DNA of 64,000 bases from Acinetobacter sp. ANC 4169 (GTDB lineage Bacteria > Pseudomonadota > Gammaproteobacteria > Pseudomonadales > Moraxellaceae): the NCBI RefSeq assembly GCF_002135355.1, contig NZ_NEGE01000001.1:183764-247763 (forward strand), in the 5' to 3' direction. A program made the position numbers and the translations under genes. The notes under the pieces are model-generated. The model saw only the letters and a list, made by a program, of their open reading frames with translations. It was not told where the DNA came from and did no database searches. Position 1 is the stretch's first letter; each line of letters opens with the position of its first letter. Below, in pieces: positions 15,751 to 24,989 of the stretch.

Positions 15751-16992
15751 ATGACGATTAAAAATACGATCTCAAAAATTGGTCCGAATACGTGGAAAAT
15801 TGCATTTATTTTTGCATTCTTGGCCCTATTGGTCGATGGTGCAGATTTGATGCTTTTATCTTACAGCTTGAGCAGCATTAAAGCTGAATTCGGATTAACA
15901 TCGGTTGAAGCAGGGATGCTTGGAAGCTTTACCCTTGCGGGTATGGCCATTGGGGGTATCTTCGGCGGCTGGGCATGTGACAAGTTTGGTCGTGTGCGTA
16001 CCGTGGTGGTTTCGATTTTATTGTTCTCTGTATTGACCTGCGGTTTAGGCTTCACCCAAAGCTTTGCAGAATTCGGTACTTTACGTTTCTTTGCATCACT
16101 CGGTTTAGGTTCTTTATATATTGCATCTAATACCTTGATGGCAGAATACGTTCCAACTAAATACCGTACAACTGTACTCGGTACACTGCAAGCAGGCTGG
16201 ACGGTGGGTTATATCGTTGCAACGTTGCTGGCGGGCTGGCTAATTCCAGACCACGGCTGGCGTATGCTGTTTTATGTGGCAGCCTTACCGATTGGTTTGG
16301 CAATCCTGATGCATTTCCTGGTGCCCGAACCTGCTGCATGGCAAGAAAACCGCTTTAAGAAAGTTGAAGTAACAGACAAACCTGCTGAATCGACTTGGAA
16401 ATTAATTTTTCAGGACAAGAAAAACCGCAATATGTTCATTCTATGGGCACTGACTGCCGGTTTCCTTCAATTCGGTTACTACGGTGTAAACAACTGGATG
16501 CCTACATACCTTGAAAGTGAACTGGGTATGAAGTTTAAAGAAATGACTGCCTACATGGTCGGCACATATACTGCAATGATCCTAGGTAAAATTCTTGCAG
16601 GCTTCATGGCGGATAAACTGGGTCGTCGTTTCACTTATGCTTTCGGTGCGATTGGTACAGCGATTTTCCTTCCGTTAATCGTATTCTACAACTCACCAGA
16701 CAATATCTTATATTTACTTGTGGTATTCGGTTTCCTATACGGTATTCCATATGGCGTAAATGCAACTTACATGACTGAAAGTTTCCCGACACTGGTTCGT
16801 GGTACAGCAATCGGTGGTGCATATAACGTCGGTCGTCTAGGTGCTGCAATCGCTCCAGCCGTAATCGGTTACCTGGCAAGTGGTGGCTCTATTGGTATGG
16901 GCTTTGTGGTGATGGGTGCAGCATACTTTATTTGTGGTGTAATCCCTGCGCTATTCATCAAAGAAAAACTATACGATCCGCAAAAATCATAA
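15751..16992 (+). CDS. MFS transporter, aromatic/dicarboxylic acid:H+ symporter type
   Basis: The 413-residue protein has 12 predicted membrane helices. Helix 1 carries Asp-Gly-Ala-Asp (LLVDGADLMLLSYS), typical of the AAHS branch that includes BenK, PcaK, MucK and DcaK. The loop 2-3 motif GGWACDKFGRVRTV and the second-half repeat GFMADKLGRRFTY are present. It imports an acid substrate at the inner membrane. Its place right after the acyl-CoA dehydrogenase suggests it takes up the acid degraded by this cluster. Confidence 0.85.
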   Translation: MTIKNTISKIGPNTWKIAFIFAFLALLVDGADLMLLSYSLSSIKAEFGLTSVEAGMLGSFTLAGMAIGGIFGGWACDKFGRVRTVVVSILLFSVLTCGLGFTQSFAEFGTLRFFASLGLGSLYIASNTLMAEYVPTKYRTTVLGTLQAGWTVGYIVATLLAGWLIPDHGWRMLFYVAALPIGLAILMHFLVPEPAAWQENRFKKVEVTDKPAESTWKLIFQDKKNRNMFILWALTAGFLQFGYYGVNNWMPTYLESELGMKFKEMTAYMVGTYTAMILGKILAGFMADKLGRRFTYAFGAIGTAIFLPLIVFYNSPDNILYLLVVFGFLYGIPYGVNATYMTESFPTLVRGTAIGGAYNVGRLGAAIAPAVIGYLASGGSIGMGFVVMGAAYFICGVIPALFIKEKLYDPQKS

Positions 16993-17010
16993 TGATTTAA
17001 GCACATATAA

Positions 17011-17037
17011 AAAAAGCCTCTGATTGAGGCTTTTTTA
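17011..17037 (+). terminator. Intrinsic terminator after MFS transporter
   Basis: The stem AGCCTC/GAGGCT with a 5-nt loop is flanked by A5 upstream and T6 downstream. It could act on both strands but mainly serves the plus-strand transporter. Confidence 0.85.
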
Positions 17038-17120
17038 TTTGAAAAAAATTTAAAAATTAAGCTTCATAACAAATTTTAATAATGATAAAATACCGCCAAG
17101 CGAAATAGAGTTTTATAATT

Positions 17121-18833
17121 ATGGATGATTTAGTTCGAGAATCGATGGAGTTTGACGTCGTAATCGTAGGCGCAGGCCCGGCCGGTCTGTCTGCCGCCAT
17201 CAAGATCCGTCAACTTGCAATTGAAAACAACCTGAACGATCTGTCGGTTTGTGTCGTGGAAAAAGGCTCTGAAGTCGGTGCGCACATCTTGTCTGGTGCG
17301 GTGCTTGAACCGCGTGCCATGAATGAACTGTTCCCGGACTGGAAAGAACAAGGTGCGCCTTTAAACGTTCCGGTCACGGAAGACAAAACTTACTTCTTAT
17401 TGTCGGATGAAAAATCCCAGGAAGCGCCGCACTGGATGGTGCCGAAAACCATGCATAACGATGGCAACTATGTCATTTCGCTCGGCAATGTGGTGCGCTG
17501 GTTAGGCACTAAAGCCGAAGAGCTGGAAGTGTCGATCTTCCCGGGCTTTGCCGCTGCTGAAATTCTTTATCATGAAGATGGTTCAGTAAAAGGCATTCAA
17601 ACCGGTGACATGGGCATTGGCAAGGATGGCGAACCAACGCATAACTTTACTCCAGGTTATGAACTGCATGCCAAATACACCATTTTTGCCGAAGGCTGCC
17701 GCGGTCACTTGGGTAAACGCCTGATCCAGAAATTTGACCTGGCCAAGGATGCCGATCCGCAGCATTACGGCATCGGGATTAAAGAACTTTGGGAAATCGA
17801 TCCGGCCAAACATAAACCAGGCTTAGTGATGCACGGTGCTGGCTGGCCATTGAATGAAACCGGTTCTTCAGGCGGCTGGTGGTTATACCACGCGGAAAAC
17901 AACCAGGTGACTCTGGGCATGATCGTAGACTTGTCCTACACCAACCCGCACATGTATCCGTTTATGGAAATGCAGCGCTGGAAAACCCATCCTTTAATCA
18001 AGCAGTATCTGGAAGGCGGCAAGCGCATTTCTTATGGCGCGCGTGCCGTGACCAAAGGCGGCTTTAACTCGCTGCCGAAATTCACCTTCCCGGGTGGCTC
18101 ACTGATTGGGGATGATGCAGGCTTCCTGAACTTTGCCAAAATCAAGGGCTCTCACACCGCGATGAAATCCGGCATGCTCTGCGGTGAAGCAGTATTTGAA
18201 GCGATTGCTGCCGGTGTGGAAAAAGGCGGTGACCTGGCGGTTGCGCGTGTTGTAGAGGGCGAAGATTTCTTCGTTAAAGAACTCACCGCGTATACCGACA
18301 AATTCAACCACAGCTGGCTGAAAGAAGAGTTATACAACTCGCGCAACTTTGGCCCGGCGATGCACAAGTTTGGCCAGTGGCTTGGTGGTGCGTTTAACTT
18401 TATCGACCAGAATGTGTTTAAAGTGCCGTTTACCCTGCATGATCTGGTGACCGATCATGGCGCACTCAAAACTGTCGATGCGGCAACCTTCAAGCCAAAC
18501 TATCCAAAACCGGATGGCAAGCTGACCTTTGACCGCCTGTCTTCGGTGTTTGTATCGAATACCGTGCATGAAGAAAACCAGCCGGCACATTTGAAATTGA
18601 CCGATGCTTTAATTCCGGTGAATGTGAATTTACCCAAATGGGATGAGCCTGCGCAGCGCTACTGCCCGGCCGGGGTCTATGAAATCATGGAAGACAGCGA
18701 CGGTTCGAAACGCTTCCAGATCAATGCAGCCAACTGTGTGCACTGCAAGACCTGCGACATCAAGGATCCGTCTCAGAACATCACCTGGGTAACGCCTGAA
18801 GGCGGTGGTGGTCCGAACTATCCGAATATGTAA
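17121..18833 (+). CDS. Electron transfer flavoprotein-ubiquinone oxidoreductase
   Basis: The 570-residue protein matches the family's usual length. It has an N-terminal FAD-binding motif (VIVGAGPAGLSAAIKI), the long quinone-binding middle region, and a C-terminal 4Fe-4S domain with Cys in YCPAGVYE and NCVHCKTCDIKDPSQNI. It is membrane-associated and passes electrons from reduced ETF to ubiquinone, linking acyl-CoA dehydrogenases such as the one upstream to respiration. An alternative start is the Met at 17145. Its codon use is visibly more GC-rich than its neighbours, which may reflect high expression. Confidence 0.95.
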   Translation: MDDLVRESMEFDVVIVGAGPAGLSAAIKIRQLAIENNLNDLSVCVVEKGSEVGAHILSGAVLEPRAMNELFPDWKEQGAPLNVPVTEDKTYFLLSDEKSQEAPHWMVPKTMHNDGNYVISLGNVVRWLGTKAEELEVSIFPGFAAAEILYHEDGSVKGIQTGDMGIGKDGEPTHNFTPGYELHAKYTIFAEGCRGHLGKRLIQKFDLAKDADPQHYGIGIKELWEIDPAKHKPGLVMHGAGWPLNETGSSGGWWLYHAENNQVTLGMIVDLSYTNPHMYPFMEMQRWKTHPLIKQYLEGGKRISYGARAVTKGGFNSLPKFTFPGGSLIGDDAGFLNFAKIKGSHTAMKSGMLCGEAVFEAIAAGVEKGGDLAVARVVEGEDFFVKELTAYTDKFNHSWLKEELYNSRNFGPAMHKFGQWLGGAFNFIDQNVFKVPFTLHDLVTDHGALKTVDAATFKPNYPKPDGKLTFDRLSSVFVSNTVHEENQPAHLKLTDALIPVNVNLPKWDEPAQRYCPAGVYEIMEDSDGSKRFQINAANCVHCKTCDIKDPSQNITWVTPEGGGGPNYPNM

Positions 18834-19144
18834 TTTGGATAGTTCTTACGCTGCAATGCAGCGCATACCCAAATATGTAGCATTATTAATAACGCTTCAT
18901 TTATTTTTTTAGGTAATCTGAGCCTCCAAGGAGGCTCAGATTAAAAATATAAAAATAGGTTTGATATTTACGCTTATAAATCTAAAAAATAATGTTCAAA
19001 TTTAATAAATATTTTTGTTAATTCATAGGATTAAAATTTCAGTAACTAAAGCATAAAGATACATTTTTACCCTTTTCCCTTCCCTCATTCCAGCTATGTT
19101 AATCTTTGAACAGATAATGAATCTTGAAACAAGAGGATAGCATC
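18834..19144. other. Intergenic region with perfect 14-bp inverted repeat
   Basis: No gene is visible in this 311-bp gap. It holds a perfect inverted repeat at 18914-18943 (14-bp arms, 2-nt spacer, arm TAATCTGAGCCTCC) lacking a downstream T run on either strand; a T-rich stretch lies on its left and an A-rich one on its right, so the stem could extend. It may terminate the ETF-QO transcript. The uspA promoter lies at the right end. Confidence 0.5.
19083..19104 (+). promoter_or_regulatory. uspA promoter element shared with the aldehyde dehydrogenase gene
   Basis: This 22-bp segment, 41 bp before the uspA start, contains AGCTATGTTAAT, a plausible -10 region. It matches 19 of 22 positions with 45035-45056 in front of the aldehyde dehydrogenase gene. 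Both follow pyrimidine-rich tracts. Common regulation is inferred. Confidence 0.4.
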
Positions 19145-19597
19145 ATGGGTTACCAGCACATCTTAGTTTCTGTGGATGATTCCCCTATCTCTCTCGCTGC
19201 AGCTGACCAAGCAATGATGTTGGCTAAAGCCATGGGAAGTAAAGTGACCATCGTCAGTGTGGTAATTATTGATCCTTTAACCAGTGTCAGTTTTTATAAA
19301 AATGTACCTGGAGTCACAGATTATTTTATGGAAGCCAAAGCCCATGCTAAAAATATATTGGCTGAGCTAGCTGTCAGATTTTCTGAAGCAGGCATTACAG
19401 CAGAAACTAAACTTTTAGCTAAACAATCACCGAGTGAAGGCATTGCTGAACTTGCCGATGAATTAAATGCTGATTTAATCGTAGTCGGCTCGCATGGGCG
19501 TACCGGTTTGAAAAAGACTTTTATCGGCAGTATCGCACAAGACATTCTGACGGCAAGTCATGTTCCCGTTCTGGTGGTCAAACATACCCATTCATAG
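19145..19597 (+). CDS. Universal stress protein, UspA family
   Basis: The 150-residue protein starts MGYQHILVSVDDS behind a strong AGAGGA ribosome site; an earlier in-frame Met at 19124 is less likely. It has the ATP-binding UspA signature VVGSHGRTGLKKTFIGSIA near the C-terminus. Cytoplasmic Usp proteins bind ATP and support survival under starvation or oxidative stress. It appears monocistronic and its promoter resembles that of the aldehyde dehydrogenase at 45.1 kb. Confidence 0.9.
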   Translation: MGYQHILVSVDDSPISLAAADQAMMLAKAMGSKVTIVSVVIIDPLTSVSFYKNVPGVTDYFMEAKAHAKNILAELAVRFSEAGITAETKLLAKQSPSEGIAELADELNADLIVVGSHGRTGLKKTFIGSIAQDILTASHVPVLVVKHTHS

Positions 19598-19793
19598 TTT
19601 TTAATCCTGAATTAACCCACATCATGTGGGTTAATTTATTTATATTTATAGCGATTTAACATTTATAAAAATAAAAACCAGAGTAATATCACCCAAATGA
19701 CAATACTATTACGACCATAAACCAATACACATCATCATGCTTGAAGCATAAACTTTGCTCACATCTTTTTTATAGATATGCAAAGAGTAAAAC

Positions 19794-20180
19794 ATGTCAC
19801 AACAAGATTATGAAAATGGATTAAAAGTTCGTACTGAAGTCATGGGCGAGACTTTTGTAAAACGTGCGCAGGACAATACCGTACCCTTTACCCAGCCCTT
19901 ACAAGACTGGATTAATGAACATGCCTGGGGTTCAACCTGGCAACGTGAAGGCGTACTGCCGCGTAAATATCGTTCACTGATTACCATCGCCTTTTTAACC
20001 GCACAAAAAAGCCCAACCGAACTTAAGGGTCATGTACGTGGTGCACTTAATAACGGCGCAACGGTAGAAGAAATTCAGGAAGTCCTGCTTCACAGCTTGC
20101 CTTATTGTGGCGCACCCGCTACCCAGGAAGCTTTCCGTGCTGCACTTGAAGTCATCAATGAATATCAAAAACCTGAATAA
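19794..20180 (+). CDS. Carboxymuconolactone decarboxylase family protein (PcaC-like)
   Basis: The 128-residue single-domain protein has the family core HAWGSTWQREGVLPRKYRSL...HVRGALNNGATVEEIQEVLLHSLPYCGAPA, close to gamma-carboxymuconolactone decarboxylase (PcaC). True PcaC converts 4-carboxymuconolactone to 3-oxoadipate enol-lactone in the protocatechuate pathway. Here the gene stands alone with no other pca genes nearby, so it may act on a related substrate or be a peroxidase-type paralogue. The family is clear; the reaction is uncertain. Confidence 0.82.
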   Translation: MSQQDYENGLKVRTEVMGETFVKRAQDNTVPFTQPLQDWINEHAWGSTWQREGVLPRKYRSLITIAFLTAQKSPTELKGHVRGALNNGATVEEIQEVLLHSLPYCGAPATQEAFRAALEVINEYQKPE

Positions 20181-20610
20181 ACAACCTTGCGTTTTATAGC
20201 AATAGCTTAAGCATTTTATGTCTCAGTGCATTCAATACTTAGGCTATTTTTATTTTGAAGTGGTGAATCGTTTAGACAAATCCATCTGAAAGTTTTCTTG
20301 AGGCCACTGCTATACCCAATTAAAGTAAAACAACCTTTGGATACACGAGTGTGGCATGGATGCCACACGTTCCCCATCCTTGCGCTGCATTTTAAAGCAG
20401 TGCTTAAAACTGGCTCAGGACGTTGTGTATGGGTAACATAGGCTTTTGCCTACTTTTGGCCTTGCAAAAGTAGGATCTCGCCTACACAAATAGTTTTCTT
20501 TTTTACAGGAAAATTGAGGCTATGCGGGTATTGGTATTTACAGCTAAATCCCTATGCAATTCAAAAAATAGAAAATGTAATACCTTTAGTAAAAATTATG
20601 GGACAGTAAT
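20181..20610. other. Gene-free 430-bp spacer with two hairpin elements
   Basis: No convincing ORF is present. Two strong palindromes are: 20349-20368 (GTGTGGCATGGATGCCACAC, nearly uninterrupted) and 20449-20474 (10-bp arms CCTACTTTTG/CAAAAGTAGG, 6-nt loop). The second has a sister copy at 30475-30500. The downstream gene modC is on the opposite strand, so this is a convergent junction. Confidence 0.6.
20449..20474. repeat. Dispersed 26-bp hairpin element, copy 1
   Basis: Arms are CCTACTTTTG and CAAAAGTAGG with loop GCCTTG. Compared with copy 2 at 30475-30500, the nine outer pairs are identical and the loop-closing pair is G-C here versus C-G there, a compensatory change. Confidence 0.6.
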
Positions 20611-21252
20611 TTATCGAGGTCGTAACTGCCCTTGGCTAAGCTGTAAAGTTTCAGCCTCTAGATATTCCAGTTCTTCTTTATGATGTGTGACATAGATCAT
20701 CGGCACATCCAGCTCATCTTTCATCCTTTTTAAAAAAGGTAAAATCTGCTGTTTTAATTTGCTATCTAATCCGGTGAGCGGTTCATCCAGCAGCAATAGA
20801 TTTGGTGAAGATAACAGTGCCCGACCTATCGAGACGCGTTGCGCCTCGCCTCCTGAAAGCTGATGTGCTTTACGTTGAAGCAGGGATTTTAATTCCAACA
20901 ACGCTACAATGTCATCAAACTGGAATTTTCGTTCCGATGCAGCCAGCATTTTTTCTGCATAGCACAAATTCTGTTTTACATTCAGATGCGGAAATAGCAA
21001 AGCCTGCTGAAAAATCAAAGCGATTTTACGTTGATGCATCGGCACCTGAATGTTTTGCCGGGTATCGACCAAAATATGCTGATTAAACTGGATATAACCC
21101 TGAGTGGGCTTTAATAATCCCACAATATTTTTTAATAAAGTGCTCTTGCCACTACCAGAAGCACCGACAATGCCCAAAAGTGACTGCTGCATCTCCAGTT
21201 CAATATTCAACAGGCAATTATCTTGTTGATATTGAAATGCACATTTCAACAT
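20611..21252 (-). CDS. modC: Molybdate ABC transporter, ATP-binding protein
   Basis: The 213-residue protein has Walker A (GASGSGKST), the signature LSGGEAQRVSIGRAL and Walker B (LLLLDEPLTGLD). It lacks the C-terminal Mop domain of long ModC proteins, ending soon after the H-loop (VTHHKEE). I start it at MLKCAFQYQQ, behind a GGAG site, one base past the modB stop (TGA-A-ATG), rather than at an upstream Met inside modB. It powers molybdate import and is the last gene of the mo-cofactor/transport run. Confidence 0.92.
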   Translation of the reverse strand: MLKCAFQYQQDNCLLNIELEMQQSLLGIVGASGSGKSTLLKNIVGLLKPTQGYIQFNQHILVDTRQNIQVPMHQRKIALIFQQALLFPHLNVKQNLCYAEKMLAASERKFQFDDIVALLELKSLLQRKAHQLSGGEAQRVSIGRALLSSPNLLLLDEPLTGLDSKLKQQILPFLKRMKDELDVPMIYVTHHKEELEYLEAETLQLSQGQLRPR

Positions 21253-21253
21253 T

Positions 21254-21937
21254 TCAAGCTCCCAATTTGCGTTGATATTTTTGCAGAATAAAATAATTGG
21301 CAATTAAGGCGCTAAAAGCCAAAATAAGGGATAAAGCCACCAGTCGCATCGCCATATCTTCACCATTGGGTTGTTGTAGCAAGGAATAAATCGCGATTGG
21401 AATGGTTCGGGTCTCATCTGGAATGTTCCCAACAAAGGTAATGGTCGCGCCAAACTCCCCCAAGCTGCGGCTAAAACATAAAATGCTGCCAATCACTATT
21501 CCGGGAATAGCCAAAGGTAAGTTAATACTGAAAAATACTCTCCACGGCACTGCTCCCAGCGAACCGGCAATCTGTTCCAGCTGCTGATTCATCAGCTGAA
21601 AGGAAAGCCGAATCGGTTGCACCATAAGGGGAAATGCCACAATCATCGATGCCAATACTGCCCCTTTCCAGTTAAAAGCTAGCTGTATGCCAAGGGTGTG
21701 CAGACATTTTCCAATGATGCCCTGATTGCCAAACAGCACCAGCAGCAAATAACCCAGCACTACAGGTGGAAGTACCATCGGTAACTGTAAAAATGCTTCT
21801 ACCAGAAACTTGAGCCGAAATTCATGCCGTGCCAAAACCCAGGCCAATCCTATTGCAAAAGGCAAGCAAAACAAGGTTGCAAAGCTGGCCACTTTGGCTG
21901 ATAAATAAAGTGCACTCAGTTCTTCCGGACTTAACAT
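21254..21937 (-). CDS. modB: Molybdate ABC transporter permease
   Basis: The 227-residue inner-membrane protein has about five hydrophobic helices and the ABC permease EAA-type loop (QIAGSLGAVPWRVFFSINLPLAIPGIV). It forms the channel with ModC and receives molybdate from ModA. It starts 27 bp after the modA stop and ends one base before modC, so the three are translated from one message. Confidence 0.93.
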   Translation of the reverse strand: MLSPEELSALYLSAKVASFATLFCLPFAIGLAWVLARHEFRLKFLVEAFLQLPMVLPPVVLGYLLLVLFGNQGIIGKCLHTLGIQLAFNWKGAVLASMIVAFPLMVQPIRLSFQLMNQQLEQIAGSLGAVPWRVFFSINLPLAIPGIVIGSILCFSRSLGEFGATITFVGNIPDETRTIPIAIYSLLQQPNGEDMAMRLVALSLILAFSALIANYFILQKYQRKLGA

Positions 21938-21964
21938 ATTTCAGCCATTTCCCCCGTGATCTGC

Positions 21965-22726
21965 CTAAGATTTCAGGCTAAAACCATATTTTTTAAATAC
22001 TGCTTTGGCCTGAGCGCTTTTTTTCACAAACTGTTCAAATGGTGCTGCCTCTTTATTCTGTTCACCTTGTTTGGTCAAAGCGAGAGGATACGCGATCGGG
22101 CTATGTGAGTTTGCCGGGAAAATACCAATAATTTTCACTTTCTGGCTAATCAAGGCATCGGTTTTATAAACAATCCCGACCTCACATTCACCACGTTCAA
22201 CAAAAGCCAAAGCCGAGCGTACATCATCCGTACCGACAATACGGCCATTTAAGCCATTCAACCAGTTCAGTTTAATCAGACTCTGTTTGGCATATTTACC
22301 TACAGGAACCGATTCCATTTGTCCCGTACAGAGATGTCCTTTAAACGCTTGTGCAAAATTAAAATTGGCCTGTGGCTTAAAGCGAATATTTAAATTTTTT
22401 GGACTGATGGCCACCAGTTGATTAAACAATACAGGACGCACCGAAGCCGCATTCACCACGTTGTTCTGTACCAGATAATTCATCCAGTCCTGATCGGCCG
22501 AAAAGAATACATCACTGCTGGCTCCTGCCTGTTGCTGTTTTGCCAAGGCAGAGGATGCGCCAAATACGGAAACAATTTTAGTTTGTGGATGTTTGGCTTG
22601 GTAGATGTTGGCTATATCGGTCATGGCATTGGTCAGACTGGCCGCTGCATAGACTTTTACTGTCCCTGCATGAGCAGCCGAAAATGTCATGCTTAAACAT
22701 AAAGATAAAAATAGCGTTTTTTTCAT
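21965..22726 (-). CDS. modA: Molybdate-binding periplasmic protein
   Basis: The 253-residue protein starts MKKTLFLSLCLSMTFSAAHA, a classic signal peptide, behind an AGGAAA site; the in-frame extension further upstream lies inside moeA and is rejected. The mature start KVYAAASLTNAMTDIA and later GASSALAKQQ.AGASSDVFFSADQ are ModA hallmarks. It captures molybdate in the periplasm for ModBC. It follows moeA by 14 bp. Confidence 0.93.
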   Translation of the reverse strand: MKKTLFLSLCLSMTFSAAHAGTVKVYAAASLTNAMTDIANIYQAKHPQTKIVSVFGASSALAKQQQAGASSDVFFSADQDWMNYLVQNNVVNAASVRPVLFNQLVAISPKNLNIRFKPQANFNFAQAFKGHLCTGQMESVPVGKYAKQSLIKLNWLNGLNGRIVGTDDVRSALAFVERGECEVGIVYKTDALISQKVKIIGIFPANSHSPIAYPLALTKQGEQNKEAAPFEQFVKKSAQAKAVFKKYGFSLKS

Positions 22727-22740
22727 ATGTTTTTTCCTGA

Positions 22741-23985
22741 TCAGTGAATGAACAAACCGTGTACAATTTGACCTTCGAGCATGCTTTGACCGGCAGGAAT
22801 CCGTACCAGACAATTGGCCTGCATTAAATTGCTCAGCATATGCGACTGCTGTTTGGACAGACTTTTTACTGTTAAAACTGCTTGATCAAAACTGGCGGAC
22901 ATTCTTAAAAAGCGCTCTCGGCTGTCCATTTTCACATCCTGGCTTAGTACCGCACTAAACCACTGTGGTGACTGCTTTTGCCCTTGCAAGGCATTGAGTA
23001 AAGTTGCGGTATAAATTTGCATGCCCACATAGACTGCTGCCGGATTACCCGGAAGTCCGAGCAAATAACAATGTGTCTGATCATCGCGTATTAAATCTGC
23101 AAAGAACATCGGCTTGCCCGGTTTCTGTTTCACTTTCCAGAACACTTGTTCAAAGCCTAAATCGAGCGCAACCGGACGAATAAAATCATAATCTCCAACC
23201 GATACTCCGCCCGTGGTCAAAATCAGATCATAACTTTGCGATAATTTTTGTATTAAAGCCTTAACCGCATCTTCAGTATCAGCTACATGGAAAATTTCAA
23301 CCTGCTGCCCTTCTTTCTGAAACCACGCTTCTATTAATGGTCCATTGGCATCGAAAATCTTGCCTGTTACAAAGTCTGCGATACTTTCCGCGACTTCATC
23401 TCCAGTAATCACTACAGCTACTTTGGGATATTGAAAAACTTCAACACTTTGAATACCGGCCATACTTAGGGATGCAATTGCACCTACAGAAAGTTGCTGC
23501 CCCTTATGGGCCAACTGTTGTCCTATCGAAATTTCTTCACCCACATCGCGAATATCGGCATGGACGTTTAAGCTTTCAGTGATTGCAATTTTGCTTGAAT
23601 CAAGTACTTTCACAATTTCCTGACGAGCCACAGTTGTGGTTCCACATGGAATTTGGGCACCGGTAAAAATCCGCACTGCCTGCCCGGCTTGGAGTTGCAG
23701 CTCATCCTGTTGCCCTGCCCGAATTTCACCGATCAGTTTAAATTCGCTATGCGGCTCAATTGCAGACTGGGCACACAGCGCATAGCCATCTACCGCACTT
23801 TGGGAAAATAGAGGCAGGTTGATGGCGGAATATACATCCTGCGCTAAATAGCGGTTTAGAGCCCGATTTAGGCCAAGACTTTCCGTGGCGAGGCTTTTGC
23901 TCTTCTGCAAAATTAAGTTCAAGGCCTGATCTACCGTAATCAGGCCATGCTCTGCTCCGCATCCTCCAGACATTAGACTATTCAT
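22741..23985 (-). CDS. moeA: Molybdopterin molybdenumtransferase MoeA
   Basis: The 414-residue protein has the MoeA domains: SAVDGYAL near residue 65, GTTVARQEIV, TGDEV, and the catalytic TTGGVSVGDYDF and KPGKPMFF.....GLPGNPAA motifs. It inserts molybdenum into adenylylated molybdopterin. Its start overlaps the moaCB stop by 4 bp (ATGA), indicating translational coupling. Confidence 0.94.
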   Translation of the reverse strand: MNSLMSGGCGAEHGLITVDQALNLILQKSKSLATESLGLNRALNRYLAQDVYSAINLPLFSQSAVDGYALCAQSAIEPHSEFKLIGEIRAGQQDELQLQAGQAVRIFTGAQIPCGTTTVARQEIVKVLDSSKIAITESLNVHADIRDVGEEISIGQQLAHKGQQLSVGAIASLSMAGIQSVEVFQYPKVAVVITGDEVAESIADFVTGKIFDANGPLIEAWFQKEGQQVEIFHVADTEDAVKALIQKLSQSYDLILTTGGVSVGDYDFIRPVALDLGFEQVFWKVKQKPGKPMFFADLIRDDQTHCYLLGLPGNPAAVYVGMQIYTATLLNALQGQKQSPQWFSAVLSQDVKMDSRERFLRMSASFDQAVLTVKSLSKQQSHMLSNLMQANCLVRIPAGQSMLEGQIVHGLFIH

Positions 23986-24905
23986 TGATAGCCGCCTTGA
24001 TGTGGAATATTGTTTTGCACATCGAATAAATGTACCAAGGCTGGTAGCACGGCAATTAAAGATTCTTTTGCCCCCTGACGACTACCCGGCAAAGTCATCA
24101 CCAGACTGTTATCAATATAACCGGCTACACCGCGACTTAAGGCAGCATAAGGCGTACGTTTTTGCCCAAAACTACGTGAAGCTTCCATCAGTCCGGGAAT
24201 TTCACGTTTTAATAAAGGCTGAATGGTTTCCACGGTTAAATCTTTTGGCCCCAGCCCTGTTCCACCTACGGTTAGAATCAGCGGATAGTCATTTTTTTGC
24301 TGTTCAATCAGTGCCAGCAACTGTTCAGGGCTATCCGGAATCACTTGATAGGCAATATTGCTAAAATTGGCTTCCTGTAAAATTTCCAGCACATTTTGTC
24401 CTGCCGTATCCGGCTTTTTGCCTGAAGCCACGGTATCTGACAGTACAATGATAGAAGCTGGCAGCGCTTCTTTTAAGGCACGGGTAAAATGGGACTTGCC
24501 GCCTTTTTTCTTTTGTAATTTAACCTGATCCAGACATAGGTCTTCCGGCTCACAATGCGGTTTAAGCATGTCATATAGCGTTAAACCAGCCAGACTGACT
24601 GCAGTCAAGGCTTCCATTTCCACACCCGTAGGACCAATGGTTTCCACCGTGGCAATAATCTCGACATGCGCATCAAACAGCTCATATTCAACGTCGGCAC
24701 GGTAAATCGGTAATGGATGACACAGCGGAATCAGCTCATCGGTACGTTTGGCCGCTAAAATTCCCGCAATACGTGCAGTCTTCAGTGCATCACCTTTTTC
24801 AGTATTGCCATTACGGAGCAATTCAATGCAATGTGGCGGTGCGTGCAGAATTCCCGTAGCTACTGCAGTCCGATAACTCTCTGCTTTCATCCCGACATTT
24901 TTCAT
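23982..24905 (-). CDS. moaCB: Bifunctional MoaC-MoaB fusion
   Basis: The 307-residue protein fuses two molybdopterin enzymes. Residues 1 to about 145 are MoaC (RTAVATGIL, LIPLCHPL, VETIGPTGVEMEALTAVS), which with MoaA makes cyclic pyranopterin monophosphate. Residues from about 150 are MoaB/MogA (IIVLSDTVASGKKPDTAG, LTVGGTGLGPKDLT, GSRQGAKES), which adenylylates molybdopterin for MoeA. The MoaC N-terminus is a little short. Fusion of an early and a late pathway step is known in Acinetobacter. It explains why no separate mogA is present here. Confidence 0.93.
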   Translation of the reverse strand: MKNVGMKAESYRTAVATGILHAPPHCIELLRNGNTEKGDALKTARIAGILAAKRTDELIPLCHPLPIYRADVEYELFDAHVEIIATVETIGPTGVEMEALTAVSLAGLTLYDMLKPHCEPEDLCLDQVKLQKKKGGKSHFTRALKEALPASIIVLSDTVASGKKPDTAGQNVLEILQEANFSNIAYQVIPDSPEQLLALIEQQKNDYPLILTVGGTGLGPKDLTVETIQPLLKREIPGLMEASRSFGQKRTPYAALSRGVAGYIDNSLVMTLPGSRQGAKESLIAVLPALVHLFDVQNNIPHQGGYQ

Positions 24906-24989
24906 TGCATATTTCCTGAATTCATTTTTACTTTAAATATTGCTGTTGACTGATATCTAATCTGGTTCAATAAGTAGATTAATCTGGCT

